Source of the DNA: Bettongia penicillata ogilbyi
Lineage: Eukaryota; Chordata; Mammalia; Diprotodontia; Potoroidae
Length of the DNA: 64,000 bases
Assembly: GCA_023548195.1 (NCBI GenBank)
Contig: JAJHZJ010000311.1
Coordinates: forward strand, 9,248,825-9,312,824
Direction: 5' to 3'
Numbering within the stretch: the first letter of the stretch is position 1; the number at the start of each line of letters is the position of its first letter. The notes under the pieces were generated by a model, which searched no databases, was not told the origin of the DNA, and saw nothing but the letters and a program-made list of their open reading frames with translations. Position numbers and translations under genes: made by a program. Positions 1-12,409 of the stretch are shown piece by piece.

Positions 1-1499
1 CATTACAGCTTTTCTTTTTAATCAAAAAGTAAATAATTCAAATTCTTAAAAAAAGAGAAAAAGCTTGTACAAATCAAGTGAATTCTATAAATATTTACTA
101 AGTGTTTTCAATGGGCAAAGCACTAAAATTCCATGACAGTGTTTCATTATTCTCATCATTGAAAAGTTCTTTCTTAAGTCAAACCTGCTAACATGGTTCA
201 TTCTTTATTTATAGACTACAAAGTGGCCACATGTCCCCCTCCTTTTTCTTGAATAAAGGCTCACTTAGTCTTTCCTCAAAAGCACAGGATTCTAGGCAAA
301 ATTGTGAAGTAAGTTAATATGATTTTGGGATGTTTAGTTTCCTGATTACCACCTTGGTATCTTACTATTCTATCTACATCCTCACCATCATACAATCTGT
401 TCTCAAGTTGTCAGTGTCCTCATATCCTTTCCCTATCAAAAAGAACTGAAAACATTCAGGCTAAAGTGGAAATGTCTGATAGCTTAAAGTGTGTTTATCC
501 CAAAGGGTTTGTTTGCATTTTGACAAAAAACAAAGCGTTATACTGAAGGGCTAAAACTTAGCCCTGAGAGGTAATCCAAGGTATCATCAATCAGATGAGA
601 AAGGTTCTCTCCCACTTTTGATGGGAAGAAAGTCTTCTCCTTTACTTTGAAATGCCTTTAGACCTTCTTGAAAAATTTGTTTTTACCCTTTTTTTTTGTT
701 TGTTCTTACCCTGATCACTTTACAACTTCTTCTTGGGACCCTTTTGGTTTCTTTATATTTCCTTCCTAAAAGGTGAACTCCAGAGCCTCTATAATAATCT
801 TAAACACATCTGACTGGCTCTAACTAGACCATAGCACAAAGGTTTCTTCTCAACTCTGGTTCATCACATTCCCTTTGAATACCACACCACATCTTCAACT
901 GAGTAGAGTGATTGTCTCTTCTATTTTATAACACATCATGCAAGTTTCACTTTCAAAATCTTTTTAAGTAAAAGGAATTAAATCTCCCTTCACATATTTG
1001 TAATAGATGTAACACAAATTGGTAACATTTGGGGAGCTTTATATTAAAAATGACACCTTGTCCTTAATGTCTGCTGTTTGTTTTAAAACATATTTTTTAA
1101 CAATGGCTAGATCTAAAGAGAGAATCTTTGAATAAGCTATGACTTTCCAGTTATTTGTCACTATGTATCAAACATTATTCCAACATATTTACTAGTATTT
1201 CAGCAGCTAGAAATTCATAAGATGTTTCTATGTATAATTAATAATGTGATCAGTAAAAATTAGTATACAGAGGAATCAAACTCATAAAGTTATACATGAA
1301 TTAAAGATAAAATTGGTGACAATTGAGTACTTTGGTTTTTTTCCTATCTGATCTATCTATAATTCAGGCTGCCTAACTAAACTTAAATATAGATCCTAGA
1401 GTTAGGGTATTTGCAAAGCTCTAAGCTGACAAGGACAGAGTGCTGGCTATTATTTCTGTTTGGAAGTCAGAGACTTGAGCTATTCATTTTGTAGTTCAA
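1..1499. other. Unique AT-rich intergenic DNA
   Basis: I see no repeat family, RNA gene or credible coding frame here. The sequence is AT-rich with short homopolymer runs only. A very old repeat diverged past visual recognition cannot be excluded. Confidence 0.5.
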
Positions 1500-2060
1500 C
1501 AGTCATCACCACAATTCCTTGAATTCCCAAAGCTTTTCATATGGCTTCCTCAAGGACAGCTATCATGTCTTAGCTGCTGCAATGACAGATGGGATATAAC
1601 ATGTCATGTGATGGATAACACTGGAGCCACAGTACTTAATCCTTCTAATACTAATAGCTGCATTATCATAGAGATTTATGAGAATGTCAGTTTCAAGTTC
1701 CCAGTTCCATTCATGGGTTTTTAAAACTTCAGCTGCAAAAAACATGCATCCATCCCATTAATTCTAATTATCATGGTTCATCTTCTCAGCAGTTTTGCAC
1801 TCCGGAACCTTTCAGTGCAAATTAACGTACCAAAAAAGTGTATTAATTAATATTTGTAGCTTTTAATTTCTGCAAGAGTGTTGTCTGGAAGCAGCTGGCA
1901 GTACAGGGCCGCCGCTGCTATTGAATCTTTGCCAAACAAGTGCAGATGTAATTTTGTTATCTCTTGCTTAGTCATTTACGCAAATTAATTTGAACAATTA
2001 GCCTTTTACTGGTCCTTCATGAATCATGCAAAAGGGATCTGCCAAAAATTGCTAGTTGAC
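1500..2060. promoter_or_regulatory. Candidate conserved noncoding element
   Basis: A non-repetitive block with unusually dense homeodomain-type cores. It holds two perfect 12-bp palindromes, TATTAATTAATA at 1841-1852 and CAAATTAATTTG at 1981-1992, a CAGCTG E-box near 1892, further ATTA/TAAT cores, and a small GC-rich island around 1905-1918 that keeps a CpG. No frame reads through it. Motif clustering in a gene-poor region is typical of developmental enhancers. That role is inferred; conservation was not tested. Confidence 0.35.
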
Positions 2061-4269
2061 AGAAAAGAATTGGTTAACACTGTGCATTTTGTAGGAAGGT
2101 AGCATGGAGTGCAAGTCTACATGATTTCATACCATAGAACATATGTTTAAAATTCTATTGTATGTTTTATTTACCACTTTGAAACAAAAATTGAGAAATC
2201 CTCTTAATGAAAAGCAAACCTACAATGAGAAAGTTCAGTTCATAGCAGTTTTCAAATGTTGAGTGTGTTATCTGATGCAGAAATGAGCTGAGTTAGGTAG
2301 ATCTGCAAAATGGGACTAGATATTACATTAGAGAATAATCTTTTTATAAGAATTTATTGTCTTCTCTGGCTCCTTAGGCCAAATATTTCTTTAAGATTTC
2401 CTCACTCTATTCTCCAACATGAATGGATATGCAGTTTACAGTATTTGTATATTGGTTTATAACATATATGAAAAGATTTCAAGCTTTATATGGATTAGGA
2501 CCTTGTCTCGTTTAACTTTTTATCCCATGATGCATCAAGCAGAGAATCTTATGCATAGTTTATACTATCACGTTGATAAATTTATCAGCTGAATTGATAC
2601 ATAGACACTTTTTAATTTAGTTTTTTTTAAGTAACTTTCCAAAAATTTTAAAATGACTCAAGGCTCATTTTAGCACAACTCACATTGTTCATGTGGAACT
2701 ATCTGATAAGTTCTTTATAATAAAGTTATTTATTTTTTAGGTAATTGAAGAAATACATATTAAGGTATTACACAAACCAGTCTGAAACTAAATTCTAATC
2801 TTTTGTAAATAGGCTTTATAAGACATTTTAGGACTGGCAAATTGCTATTTCGTGAATAATATTAGATGCTAAACCTAGGATTGTTTTATGTTAACTGCAA
2901 AGCAGATTAGATTCTGCATGTCTTAATTTACCTAGTTCTAAATACGCTGCATTATGAATCACTGAGCTTAGAGTTTATCTACACTCCTTTTCTCCACAGC
3001 AGGATGATAGCAATGGTTCTGTTAATATTTTAGCATGTTCACTGTGACCATAAAATGTTGAATTTACGTAAGTCTTTAAGTTATTGATACAAAAATGATG
3101 ACACAGACCAATCTCTGTAGACATCAATATTCTTCTATTCAAGTTATATAACAGAATTGTGGAACATTTTGGTCTCAAAAGACTTGAAATTGAAGATCAT
3201 CTAAAGGGTAGTTGAAAGGCTTATTGTGGGCACAAGTAGAGTATAATCCATTACAAGCAAGAGATTATGCAGGTCAAGAAAGATTTGACTGGAGGGGAAG
3301 GAGAGAAAATGGGCTAAGAGTTCATGTGCTTCATCAGTATCCAAACAATGCAAAGCGAATACAAGAAAAGTCCCTAGAATATTGAGTGGACTACTGATTA
3401 TGAGCTTATTGTATATGATTGGTGAGAATCTCACAGGAAAAGCAGGTGTGAATGGAATATAATTTGATATTGATACTAATGAACTCATAAGTCCAATGAA
3501 GTATTTTAAATTATGCTCACTGGTAATAGTCAAGTTCTCTTACTGTTGCCTATGCCATTGAATCTTGAACCATATATTAAAGGATGAAGGAGACATGCAT
3601 TAAGACATGCACCTTGGTTGTATGCTAAGGTACATGCCAAGTTAAGTGTACATATTGACATATGTTATATGTTTTTATAAATATATTTATATTGCTTTGA
3701 TTTTATATCTCTACTAGATTTTCTTTCCCTGTGAGAAGTGTGCCTAAACATATATACATATATATATATATATACATAATGCAAATGCATATACAAAATA
3801 TTACGTATTTTATTATATATTGTAATCATTATCATTTATTGTACATTACATTATATGCTATATGTATATTGTGTACCTATTAAAAGAATTCCTAATGATG
3901 TTAACTTGTATGATTAATGCAAAGGGAGGCATGAACTTTCAGTAAATGATTCAGAATATATGTATAATCATGGATTTCACAGAAAGGTAAAAGAAGAGGA
4001 AGGACAATATCCCATGAATTTCCTACACTTGTCATTTCAAACAAAACAAAGATGACCTCTATAAAATCACAGAATCAGCTGTTTATGGGTCAAAATGTTT
4101 TTCCTTCATCTTACCAGACAATTGCTGCATTGTTAATCCATTTAGTCCTTAGAAATTTCCAGGACACAAAACTGTTTTCCAATCAGTCATTTTAGTATAT
4201 AACATACACTGTCTCCTTAAGGAATATCTGTTCACATGAATTTTTGGTGAAATCATTCAAGTATGAAAC
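2061..4269. other. Unique DNA with one short TA-rich tract
   Basis: No recognisable element except an AT/TA-rich simple stretch at about 3745-3870. The frames on the minus strand near 2975-3533 have no domain or composition that suggests a real protein. Confidence 0.45.
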
Positions 4270-4430
4270 AGGTGAATGCTGGGGATGGACTAGAAATCAG
4301 GAAGCCTAGGTTCATGTCCTATGTCTCCTATGTCTACCGTTGGCTGACTGTGTAACCTTGGACAAAGCACATCACTTTTCTAGGTCACAATTTACTTATC
4401 TGTAAAGTAATAGTGGAATGGAATCTACTT
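4270..4430 (+). repeat. MIR/CORE-SINE fragment
   Basis: It shows the tRNA-like head, the 'ctgtgtaaccttgg' core and the 'ttacttatctgtaaa' stretch of MIR-type SINEs, in plus orientation. It is diverged and therefore old. Confidence 0.65.
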
Positions 4431-4690
4431 CATGTGACACTGCTGACCATCACCTGCTCCTGCGTGCTCTTCTTTGAATGTTACTCCTTTTCTGGTTCTC
4501 CTCCTCTCTGACTATTCTTTCGTCTACGTCCTTTGCTGGCTAGTCACCCACGTAGTGATTAACTGTGGTTGTCCTCCAAACCTCAGTCCTGGTCTCCCTT
4601 CTCCCTTTCCCTCTCAACAATATCATCATAATATCTCTGCAGATGATATGCATGCACGTGTGTGTGTGTGTTTGTAATATAGTATGTATG

Positions 4691-4935
4691 GTGTTGAGTT
4701 GTTTTCAGTCATATCTGACTCTTTGTGACCCTATTTGGGGTTTTCTTGGAAAATATATTGTCTCTTGCCATTTCCTTCTCCAAATCATTTCATAGATGAG
4801 GAAACTGAGGAAAACATTTCTTAACTTGTCCAGGGTCAAATATTTAGTAAATTAGCTGAGACTGGATTTTGAATTCAGGGAGATGTCTTCCTGACTCCAG
4901 GTCCAGCACTCTATCCACTATACCACCTAGCTGCC
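4691..4935 (-). repeat. MAR1-type tRNA/RTE SINE
   Basis: A nearly complete copy in reverse. The RTE-like tail is on the left, the 'agatgaggaaactgagg' core in the middle, and the tRNA-like head ending in 'ccacctagctgcc' on the right. This SINE type, with its 'ccaagaaaacccc' tail, is a marsupial hallmark. Confidence 0.85.
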
Positions 4936-5064
4936 CAACCCCACATTACTAATTGACTCTTGGCCATTTCATAATCGATGTCCTGGAAACATCACACATT
5001 CAACATTTCCAAAACAGGTTGCATTTTCTTTCCTCCACAATGCACTTCTCTTTCCTTTCATATC

Positions 5065-5225
5065 TTGAAGGTATCACCCTTCATCACATCTTTCAAGTTT
5101 GTAATCTCAGCATTATCCCCAATTCCTTACTCTCACCCTATACATCCAATCAGTTGCAAAATCTTTCCATTTCTTCCTTCACAATATCTCTCAAATATGC
5201 CTTCTCCCCGTTACAATATATACGG
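5065..5225 (+). repeat. L2 LINE fragment
   Basis: It matches the L2 stretch around 'cctatacatccaatcagttgcaaaatctt' and 'caatatctctcaaatatg'. The same segment recurs at 59320-59480. Confidence 0.5.
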
Positions 5226-5284
5226 AGAAAAATCTTTCTATTCTTGTATTATTTAAAGTGTTGATGAAAATTCAATGCAACAAC

Positions 5285-5400
5285 TCATTTTAACATTTAT
5301 TAAACACCTGCTATGATCAAGGCATTGTTCTATCTAGGCTCTGAGGATTTAAAGCAAAAAAATAAATTCCTGCTCCAGAGTAGCTTATATGCTACCTGTT
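5285..5400 (-). repeat. L2 LINE 3' end
   Basis: It reads as the reverse complement of the L2 tail: 'catttattaaacacctgctatg' followed by 'aaattcctgctcc'. Confidence 0.6.
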
Positions 5401-5859
5401 GAATTTCACATGAATTCACCAGCTAATCAGACAACCCTAACTTGCTTTGCTTGGAAATAGATGCCTTTCTATTCATTTGAAAAATATAGAAATCATATTT
5501 GCAGGGTAAGCAGTTTTTAAGGTGCAAAATATATTTCTTCATATTGCTTAATAAATGTGGCAACACATTTGCCTTCAGTTTTGTGGACTGAAAAAATTCA
5601 ACATGATATTTGACAGAATTTCAAATTCACATAATCATACCTTTAAGAACTTCCAAATGTTTTTGCTTACTGTTCTGTAATCCTCAGCATGTGTCCTTTT
5701 ATTATAACGTACCTAAACCAAGTTGGTTTATTTTCTAGCTGGGTGCAGAGATTTGAGAATACTACCCTCCTCTCTCTCATCTTACGTACTTAGAGAGCTA
5801 AAGTTAGTTTCTCTATAATTGAAAGTATCAGTTGTAAACTTGGCTGGAGCTTGATTAAT
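5401..5859. other. Unassigned DNA
   Basis: I see nothing recognisable in this stretch. Confidence 0.4.
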
Positions 5860-6135
5860 GGTATATTAAAATCAGAGCCTTCTTGGTGAGTGCTGGATAA
5901 GGAGTTTGGGGCAAATTACTGGGTTACTGAGAGGCCTTTAAATTTTAATCATGGAGGTACTTCAGTGTCATTAGGCACTGAAAGGACAATCGGCTCTGGG
6001 AACAAGTCCGGTGAATTGTGCTTTTCAAAACCTTCTTCTGTGGTGATATCGAGAGCAGTGCATAGGCTGCAATTGAAAATCCTCTTGCTCCCCATGACTT
6101 TGATTAATAGTATTATAATTTAATGCTACACATTT
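5860..6135. promoter_or_regulatory. Candidate conserved noncoding element
   Basis: A unique block of higher complexity than its flanks. It keeps three CpGs within about 70 bp (about 5989-6050) in a CpG-poor region and carries TTTAAATTTTAAT and TTGATTAATA cores. A plus-strand frame of 77 codons crosses it, but it has no recognisable domain and I do not call it a gene. The regulatory role is inferred. Confidence 0.28.
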
Positions 6136-6819
6136 TCTTAAGATGAACTAGTTGATGGAAATGAGAAAAGATGATGCAAAAATAATTCTCAATTGAGATT
6201 TGAGGGTCACTCAAAACTTGGTTTAAAGCTTTGAAAATTTAGAAACTTTTTTCCAAATTACAATTCAAAAAGTAAAGTTTTTGTTTTAAGTTTGTTGTCC
6301 CCAACTCTGAATTTTCCTGGGAAGAGGAATGGGGAAGGACTTATCTCTGAAATAAATCTTAGGTATAGGTCATGTCTAGGTTTCCACATAGATAGATAAT
6401 AGACCTCTCAACTCCTGCACAAGCAATCAACATGCTAATATTGGTTGTGGGACAACTTTTATTTTACCCTCACTGAAAAGGGAGAAAATGCAAAGAAGTG
6501 ATGGGAATCCATTAGCAAAAACCTAAAACAACAAAAGCACCCAAACAGACCATTAAACTCCCCATACAAGGTAATCTTACTTCAGGAGATGTCAAACAAA
6601 CCCTCTGTTTCAAATGGAGAGAACAAGAAGTGTCCAGTTTTTTCTTATAGACTGATGAAATGACTTTTAGTCACTATTCATGTTAGATGCAGCCCCAGTC
6701 ACTGGGAACCAAGTAGTGGAGTTTCTTTGTCCTTGCCTTTGTCAGGCAAGAATCCATGTCCTGAAATCTTAGGTTAATCAACTCATGAAACTGCTAAACC
6801 ACTGTTACATTTACATAGA
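6136..6819. other. Unassigned DNA
   Basis: No repeat family recognised; no coding frame of note. Confidence 0.4.
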
Positions 6820-7025
6820 TCTATAATTCCTTCAGTGTAGGTAATAATGTTCAGCGAGAAACTTCCTTCAAGCAATTAACTACTGAGCTACTTCTAGTCT
6901 TAGAGAATTGCTTGAATTACTGATATTAAGTGATTTGACCAAGCTACCATGTCTAGTGTCTTCCAGAGAGAACTGAAGTCTGTCTGGTCTTCCTCACTTC
7001 AAGGCCAATACTCCATCCACTACTC
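6820..7025 (-). repeat. MIR/THER-type SINE fragment
   Basis: A reversed tRNA-derived SINE: 'ttaagtgatttgaccaagctaccatg' followed by a tRNA-like head, 'ggccaatactccatccactac'. It is old and diverged. Confidence 0.5.
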
Positions 7026-7569
7026 AGTCTGTGTTTCATGTATCTACACCATACTGCTCCATATATTTGGACAGATAAGGAGTTATGTAGCTGATAAGCC
7101 AAAATAGAATAAAAGAAAGATAATATGTTTAATTCTTAGTCTCTACTAGTTATTAAATAAGACAATTATAGTACCTACTAGTACTTATGAGTGAACTTTA
7201 TGACTTTGCCCATGGCCTTTGTCGACTGTAGCAATTCCACTGATCTGAAATTCAAAATATAGTTATTTATTACTGTATCAGAATTTTTAAGAGAAAAAAA
7301 TCCTCACAGAGCACACAGATTTTTCCCCATTTAAACATCAAAGTGCAATCCTCCATTAAGGTAATCTTTGGTTATAATTTTAAATAAAAATAAATATAGA
7401 ATAGAATTTTTAAAGGTATCCAAGCAAGAAGCATCAATATAATTTAATCTGACTTTTTTTTTAGTTTTACAAATGTAGAGACTAAATCCAAGCTTTCTTA
7501 AATGATTAAGTGATTTAGAAAGTATTACAGTTACAATATCTGTGTTTTTGTCTTAATCCACTAATAGAC
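7026..7569. other. Unassigned AT-rich DNA
   Basis: I see nothing recognisable. The 3' boundary of HAL1 copy C lies at or near the right edge; no target-site duplication of C was found here. Confidence 0.4.
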
Positions 7570-9774
7570 TAGTGTTTACTTTTGACTTTAACCTTTCCCA
7601 AATTGCACTCCCTTCTATCAGCTCCCTCTCTCCTCCTTCTCTTATACCCTTCCTTTCCTGTATGGTAAGATAGATTTTTATACCAACTGAATGGGTATTT
7701 TATTCCCTTTTTGAGACAATTCCAATGGTAGAAAAGTTCATGTGCTCCCCTCCCCACTTTTCCCATTTCCCCCTCCACTGTAAAATCTCTTTTAGGCTTC
7801 TTATATGTCAAATAATTTGTCCCCGTCTTCCCCTCTCCTAGTATATTCTTCTTACTCATCCTTTAATTTTATTTTTTAAAGATAATCATACCATCACATT
7901 CAACTCACACCTTTACTTTCTATGTATGTTACTTCTAAGTGTCGTAATGATGAGAAAGGTTTCTTTTAGGAGTTATAAATAGATTTTCCCATGTAAACAT
8001 ATATAAGCAAACAAACAGTTTAACTTTATCAAATGCCTTGTGATTTCCCTTTCCTGTTTTACCCTTTTATGCTTCTTTTGCATCTTTTATTTGAAAGTCA
8101 AATTTTCTATTCATGCTTGAAAGTCCTTTATTTAATTGAATATTCATTTCTTTCCCTGAAGAATTATGCTCAGTTTTGCTTGGGAGGTGATTTTTGCTGT
8201 AGTCCTAGCTCCTTTGCCCTTTGGAGTATCATATTCCAAGCCATTCCATCCTTTAAGGTAGAAACTGTTAAATCTTATGCTATCCCAACAGGGATTCCAC
8301 AGTATTTGAATTGTTTTTTTCTGGATGTTTGTAGTATTTTTTATTGATCTGGAAGGTCTGGAATTTGGCTATAATATTCTTGGGAGTTTTCATTTTGGGA
8401 TCTACTTCAGGAGGTGATTGGTGGATTATTTAAATAACTATTTTACCCCTGGTACTAGGATATCAGCACAGTTTTCCTTGATAACTTCCTGAAAGATGCT
8501 CTCCTGGCTCTTTCTTTAAATCATGACTTTCATGTAGTACAATAATTCTTAAATTATCTCTCCTGGATCTATTTTCTAGGTCAGTTATTTGTCCAATTAG
8601 ATATTTCACATTTTCTTCCATTTTTCATTCTTTTCATTTTGTTTGGTTGTTTCTTGTTGTCCCATAAAGCCATTAGACCACTTGTCTAATTCTAACTTTT
8701 AAGGAATTATTTTCTTCAGTGCTTTTGTACCTCCTCTTCCATGTGGCCAACTCTGCTTTTCAAGGCATCCTTCTTTCCACTGGATTTTTGTGTCCCTTTA
8801 ACAAATGTATTTTTTCCATATTTTTTTCTGCCTTATTTATCAAGCTGTTGACTCTTTTTTCATGATTTTCTTGCATCACTCTCATTTCTCTTTCCAGTTT
8901 TTCCTCTACCTCTCTTGCTTGATTTTTGAAATCCTTTTTGAGGTTTCCAGGGCCTAAGACAAATAAATTGTTTTGGGGGATTTGTATGCAGGAAATTTGA
9001 TTTTGTTGTCTTCTGAGTGTGCGTTTTAGTCTTCATTGTCACATAGTAACTTTCTATAAAGACTTTTTTTTCCTGTTTTATCATTTTCCAGTCTATTTTT
9101 TTTTTACTTTTAACTCAGCATTAAAGTTGGGCTCTTCTTCCCAAGGAGGGAGCACTGTTCCAAATTTCAGGGTTTTGTGCAACTGTTTTCAGAGGTAATT
9201 CTGGGGGCCTATAAGCTTTTGACTCTTCCAAGGTGGTGTGATCTAGGAGAAGGTGTGTTTACTACTGTCCTGGTTTGTGAGTGACCATAAGCATCTTTTT
9301 CAACTCTGGAACCCTGCTTCCCTGTAGCCACAAGCTCTGCTGTGCTAGTGCCTCTCCTCACACTGGGATTAAGACCCAGAATTGTGACCCAGATCTAAGA
9401 ATAAGCAACGCACCAGAGCCCCATCCCTGGTGCCAGAAAAGGGACCCCTGTAAATGACCTTCTGACCCTTCTGACTCTCTTACCACCTATGGGCTGAGAG
9501 GTCTGGAAATTGCCACTGCTAACACTGATTCAATCACCCCAAGGGGTGCTCCTGATTTTCTGAGGCCAGGTCTGCTCTGAACTGTGCTTGCCTTGGTGCA
9601 AAAGATATTTCTTGCTGATGGTCTAAGTTGTCTTGGACTAAAAATTTTTTTTCACTCTGTCTCTTTGTGGCTTTTGCCAATCTAGAATTTATTTAGAATA
9701 ATTATTTAAAGGTAATTGAAGGGGTTTGGGGGAGAGTACATGAGAGTTTCTGTCTACTACACCATCATGACCTC
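7570..9774 (-). mobile_element. HAL1-like ORF1-only L1 derivative, copy C (old)
   Basis: It aligns along most of its length with copies A and B. The 5' end is on the right, where the minus strand reads GATGGTGTAGTAGA, a decayed form of the shared L1-type 5' terminus. Next come a leader of about 0.65 kb, an ORF1 relic, and the start of the purine-rich 3' region. The leader is unlike that of A and B, so it is a different subfamily. The last ~0.5 kb of the 3' region seen in A is absent, and no target-site duplication is visible. ORF2 is lacking. Confidence 0.75.
8078..9084 (-). pseudogene. L1-type ORF1 relic in HAL1 copy C
   Basis: The decayed ORF1 of copy C. In placental L1, ORF1 encodes a nucleic-acid-binding trimeric chaperone that coats L1 RNA. 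The minus strand keeps the coiled-coil region, with a stretch matching A and B at 'REVEEKLEREMR'-like residues, and the RRM region around 8520-8580 (LENRSRRDNL equivalent). Stops and shifts break it throughout. The first ~55 residues (9084 leftward) differ from the 'KGKKNKT' start of copy A, so the N-terminal segment is subfamily-specific. It cannot make a functional protein. Confidence 0.65.
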
Positions 9775-9924
9775 TTTATGAAGTTGAACTCATATTTAGA
9801 GACCAAAAGATCAGATTTTGAGGGGAAGGGGATTGCAGAAATTAGGAATCACTTAACTATGAATCCCATTCCTCTCAGCTATTTTGTGATATGGTAGAAT
9901 AGTTGTATTTCACACACGTGTGTT
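9775..9924. other. Unassigned spacer
   Basis: A short unique stretch between HAL1 copy C and the next LINE fragment. Confidence 0.4.
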
Positions 9925-10480
9925 GGTAGGTTGTTGGCCTTTGTCTTTGAAGAAGATCAAAATGACATTACCATTGCAAAGTGAAATTTCAGTGGGTCTA
10001 GCTATGGCTGATCAGATCAATATGAGCTCGGAATGCTCTACCACAGGTTGGGCACAGATAGTCCATGTGAATATTTGGGGTGGATATCCCAAATTTGCGC
10101 ATCCTGCATTTATTTTCTGCTGTCTCAATTCTGCTTTACTCAAAGAGCACAGCACCTTTTCTTATGTGGGCACACCATGCTGAGTGGTCCTGTGCCACTG
10201 TCTCCCATGTTGCATAGTCAAATCCAAAATTCTTGAGACCTTGAGAGTGTCCTTTTATCATTTTTTCTGGCCACTATGTGATCGCCTGTCCCATGCAAGT
10301 TCTCCATAAAATAGTCTTCTTGGTAATCATACATTTTACATTCGAACAACGTGGCCAGCCTATCGGAGTTTTACTCTCTGAAGCATAGTTTGAATACTTA
10401 GCAGTTCAGCTTGAGCAAGGACTTCAGTGTCTGGTACCTTATCCTGCCAGGTGATCCTCAGAATCTTCCTAAGACAGTTC
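9925..10480 (-). mobile_element. LINE ORF2 C-terminal fragment with C2H2-like motif
   Basis: On the minus strand, broken frames give residues typical of the end of a non-LTR reverse-transcriptase polyprotein ('RITWQDKVPDTEVLAQAEL', then 'GHVVRM'). These are followed by a terminal zinc-finger-like motif at 9999-10062 of the form C-x2-C-GRAFRAHIDLIS-H. The 3' tail at the left edge reads 'aaagacaaaggccaacaacc'. Several stops and indels show it is dead. The clade (RTE-like or another) is not determined. A related 3' end lies at 31640-31945. Confidence 0.6.
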
Positions 10481-10690
10481 AAGTTATGTACACATATACA
10501 TGTGTGTATACACACACTATTCTACAATATCACACACTTATATATATGTACAGAAATAGGGATAGTTATATTTTATACACACACACATAAACACTATTCT
10601 ATCCCATCATACACATATTTATATATACACACAGAAATACATACACATACATATGTGTGTGCAAAACATAACTATTCTATCATATCACAG
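10480..10690. repeat. CA/TA-rich imperfect tandem repeat, period near 78 bp
   Basis: Mixed CA/TA dinucleotide tracts in which the phrase 'ctattcta' recurs at about 10517, 10594 and 10672, with similar text between. This suggests about two and a half units of a degenerate ~78-bp repeat. Confidence 0.5.
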
Positions 10691-11839
10691 CACAGTTTAG
10701 AATAAATGGGACTCATGGTCAAGTGAAATAAATAAGAAAAGAAAGCTGTATATTCTGTCAAGTAACACTTAGTTTTTCTTTAAAGCAGACTTTTCCTTCA
10801 TCATTTCTAAGAGAGTTGATTAAAATTTGCATATAAGTAGGAATATCTTTAAATTGATATATTATCAGTTCTTATGTGGAATTGTGAAATATGTCCTTTT
10901 TAACTCCTCTTACCTCCTTTATCCACTCTTAGACCACCCACTAAGTTGCACTGATTATCAGTTTTTGGACAATGGCAATCACTTCAGGGGTACATTAAGA
11001 GCTATTAGGGAAAACTGATTGATTAAATATCTATGAGTGCCTTCACTATTAGCTATTCTACAGAAGACAGAAGTGATCTACAATTTTAAATCTGAAGAAA
11101 CCTAATAGATAATATATAGCTTTATATTTTAACTGTATTGAAGATAGGAAATGTATTCTTTTTCCTTATTTCATGTGACCTGGCTAAGCTTTGTATGTCG
11201 GTAGAATAGAGCAGTGAGATGCAGTTTTAAGTCACTTGACAATACAACTATTTGTTGAATGAACAAATATAGAGATGCAGATCATTCCAGGAATATAGAA
11301 TAGTAAAGGATAGAACACTTAAAAGTGGAATCAATAAGAGAAATAGGGCTGGTAGAGACTCCAGAGGACATAAGAATGAACTGAACCTAGTGCTGGACCT
11401 TGAGGCAATCACAGGAAAAAGGAGAGGAATGAAAACAATAGCTCAAGTCAAATCAGGACATTTACAAAAAATAAAAATTAACTCACATGTTTCTTGTCAT
11501 GGATCCTCAATCAAGTCACTACATGTATTCTACTTTTGAGCATTTGTGAAGTAAGACCTTCAATTCCAAATGTTTTTGGCAAAAATCGAACCAAATCGAA
11601 CACCCTCCACTTTTCCTGATTCTAGTTATTTTGTTGAGGCCAGGTAGGTGATTGGGTGGAGAGAAAAAATTACAAGATTTGAATGGCTTCAGTAATAAGA
11701 CCAAATCAATCTGCACCTCCATAGAAGCAAGATAAATTAATCACAACAGTGCCTGTTCCAAAGGAAAGTTTTGCAGAATAACGAAAGGATGCAATTCTCT
11801 CCCTCCCTCTGGAAAACCCAAAATACAACCCTTGCTCTT
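10691..11839. other. Unassigned DNA
   Basis: No element recognised. The minus-strand frames near 11519-11915 overlap the next SINE and have no recognisable domain. Confidence 0.4.
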
Positions 11840-12025
11840 CCTCTACCAGTGATATAATGAAAAGAATACACACTCTGGAATCTGAAAACCTTGATTCAGA
11901 TCCCACCTCTGACACTTAAAAACTATGTGACCTTGGGTAAGTCACTGTTTTCTCATCCGTAAAACAAAGGGGTTGAGCTGGAAAGCTTCTGAGGTCCCTT
12001 CAAGCTCCAAATCTATAATCCTATG
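11840..12025 (+). repeat. MIR/THER-type SINE
   Basis: It shows the tRNA-like head, 'ctatgtgaccttgggtaagtcact' and the 3' module 'gaggtcccttcaagctccaaatctat'. Confidence 0.75.
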
Positions 12026-12221
12026 ACTAGAGGATGTCTGATGTTCTGATGTTACTTCAAGCTCAAGAAGCATTAAATTTGAATGAAAATGATGAATTTT
12101 TACTGTGTTCTGTTTTAGCTGGAACTATATCAGAGAATCCCTGTTGAATGCCTGAAATCAAGTGCTCCATTTAATATTGTGTATATGTATGTGGTTAGTT
12201 TCTACTGTTCTACAATTGAAT

Positions 12222-12390
12222 TGCAGTGTGGCCTACTGGAAGCAACACTTGATTGGGAATAGCAAAGTGAAGTTAACAAACCTGACTCTACCATTAAATA
12301 CTTATTTGACCCTGGACAATTTAACCTCTCTGGGATTCAATTTCCAATATGAAATGTGTGAACAGTGAGAGAGCTGGACTCGATTATCTT
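12222..12390 (+). repeat. MIR/THER-type SINE
   Basis: A diverged plus-strand copy with 'tttgaccctggacaatttaacctctctggg' and a 'gagctggactcgatta' 3' part. Confidence 0.6.
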
Positions 12391-12409
12391 TTATTAGAAA
12401 AAAATATGT

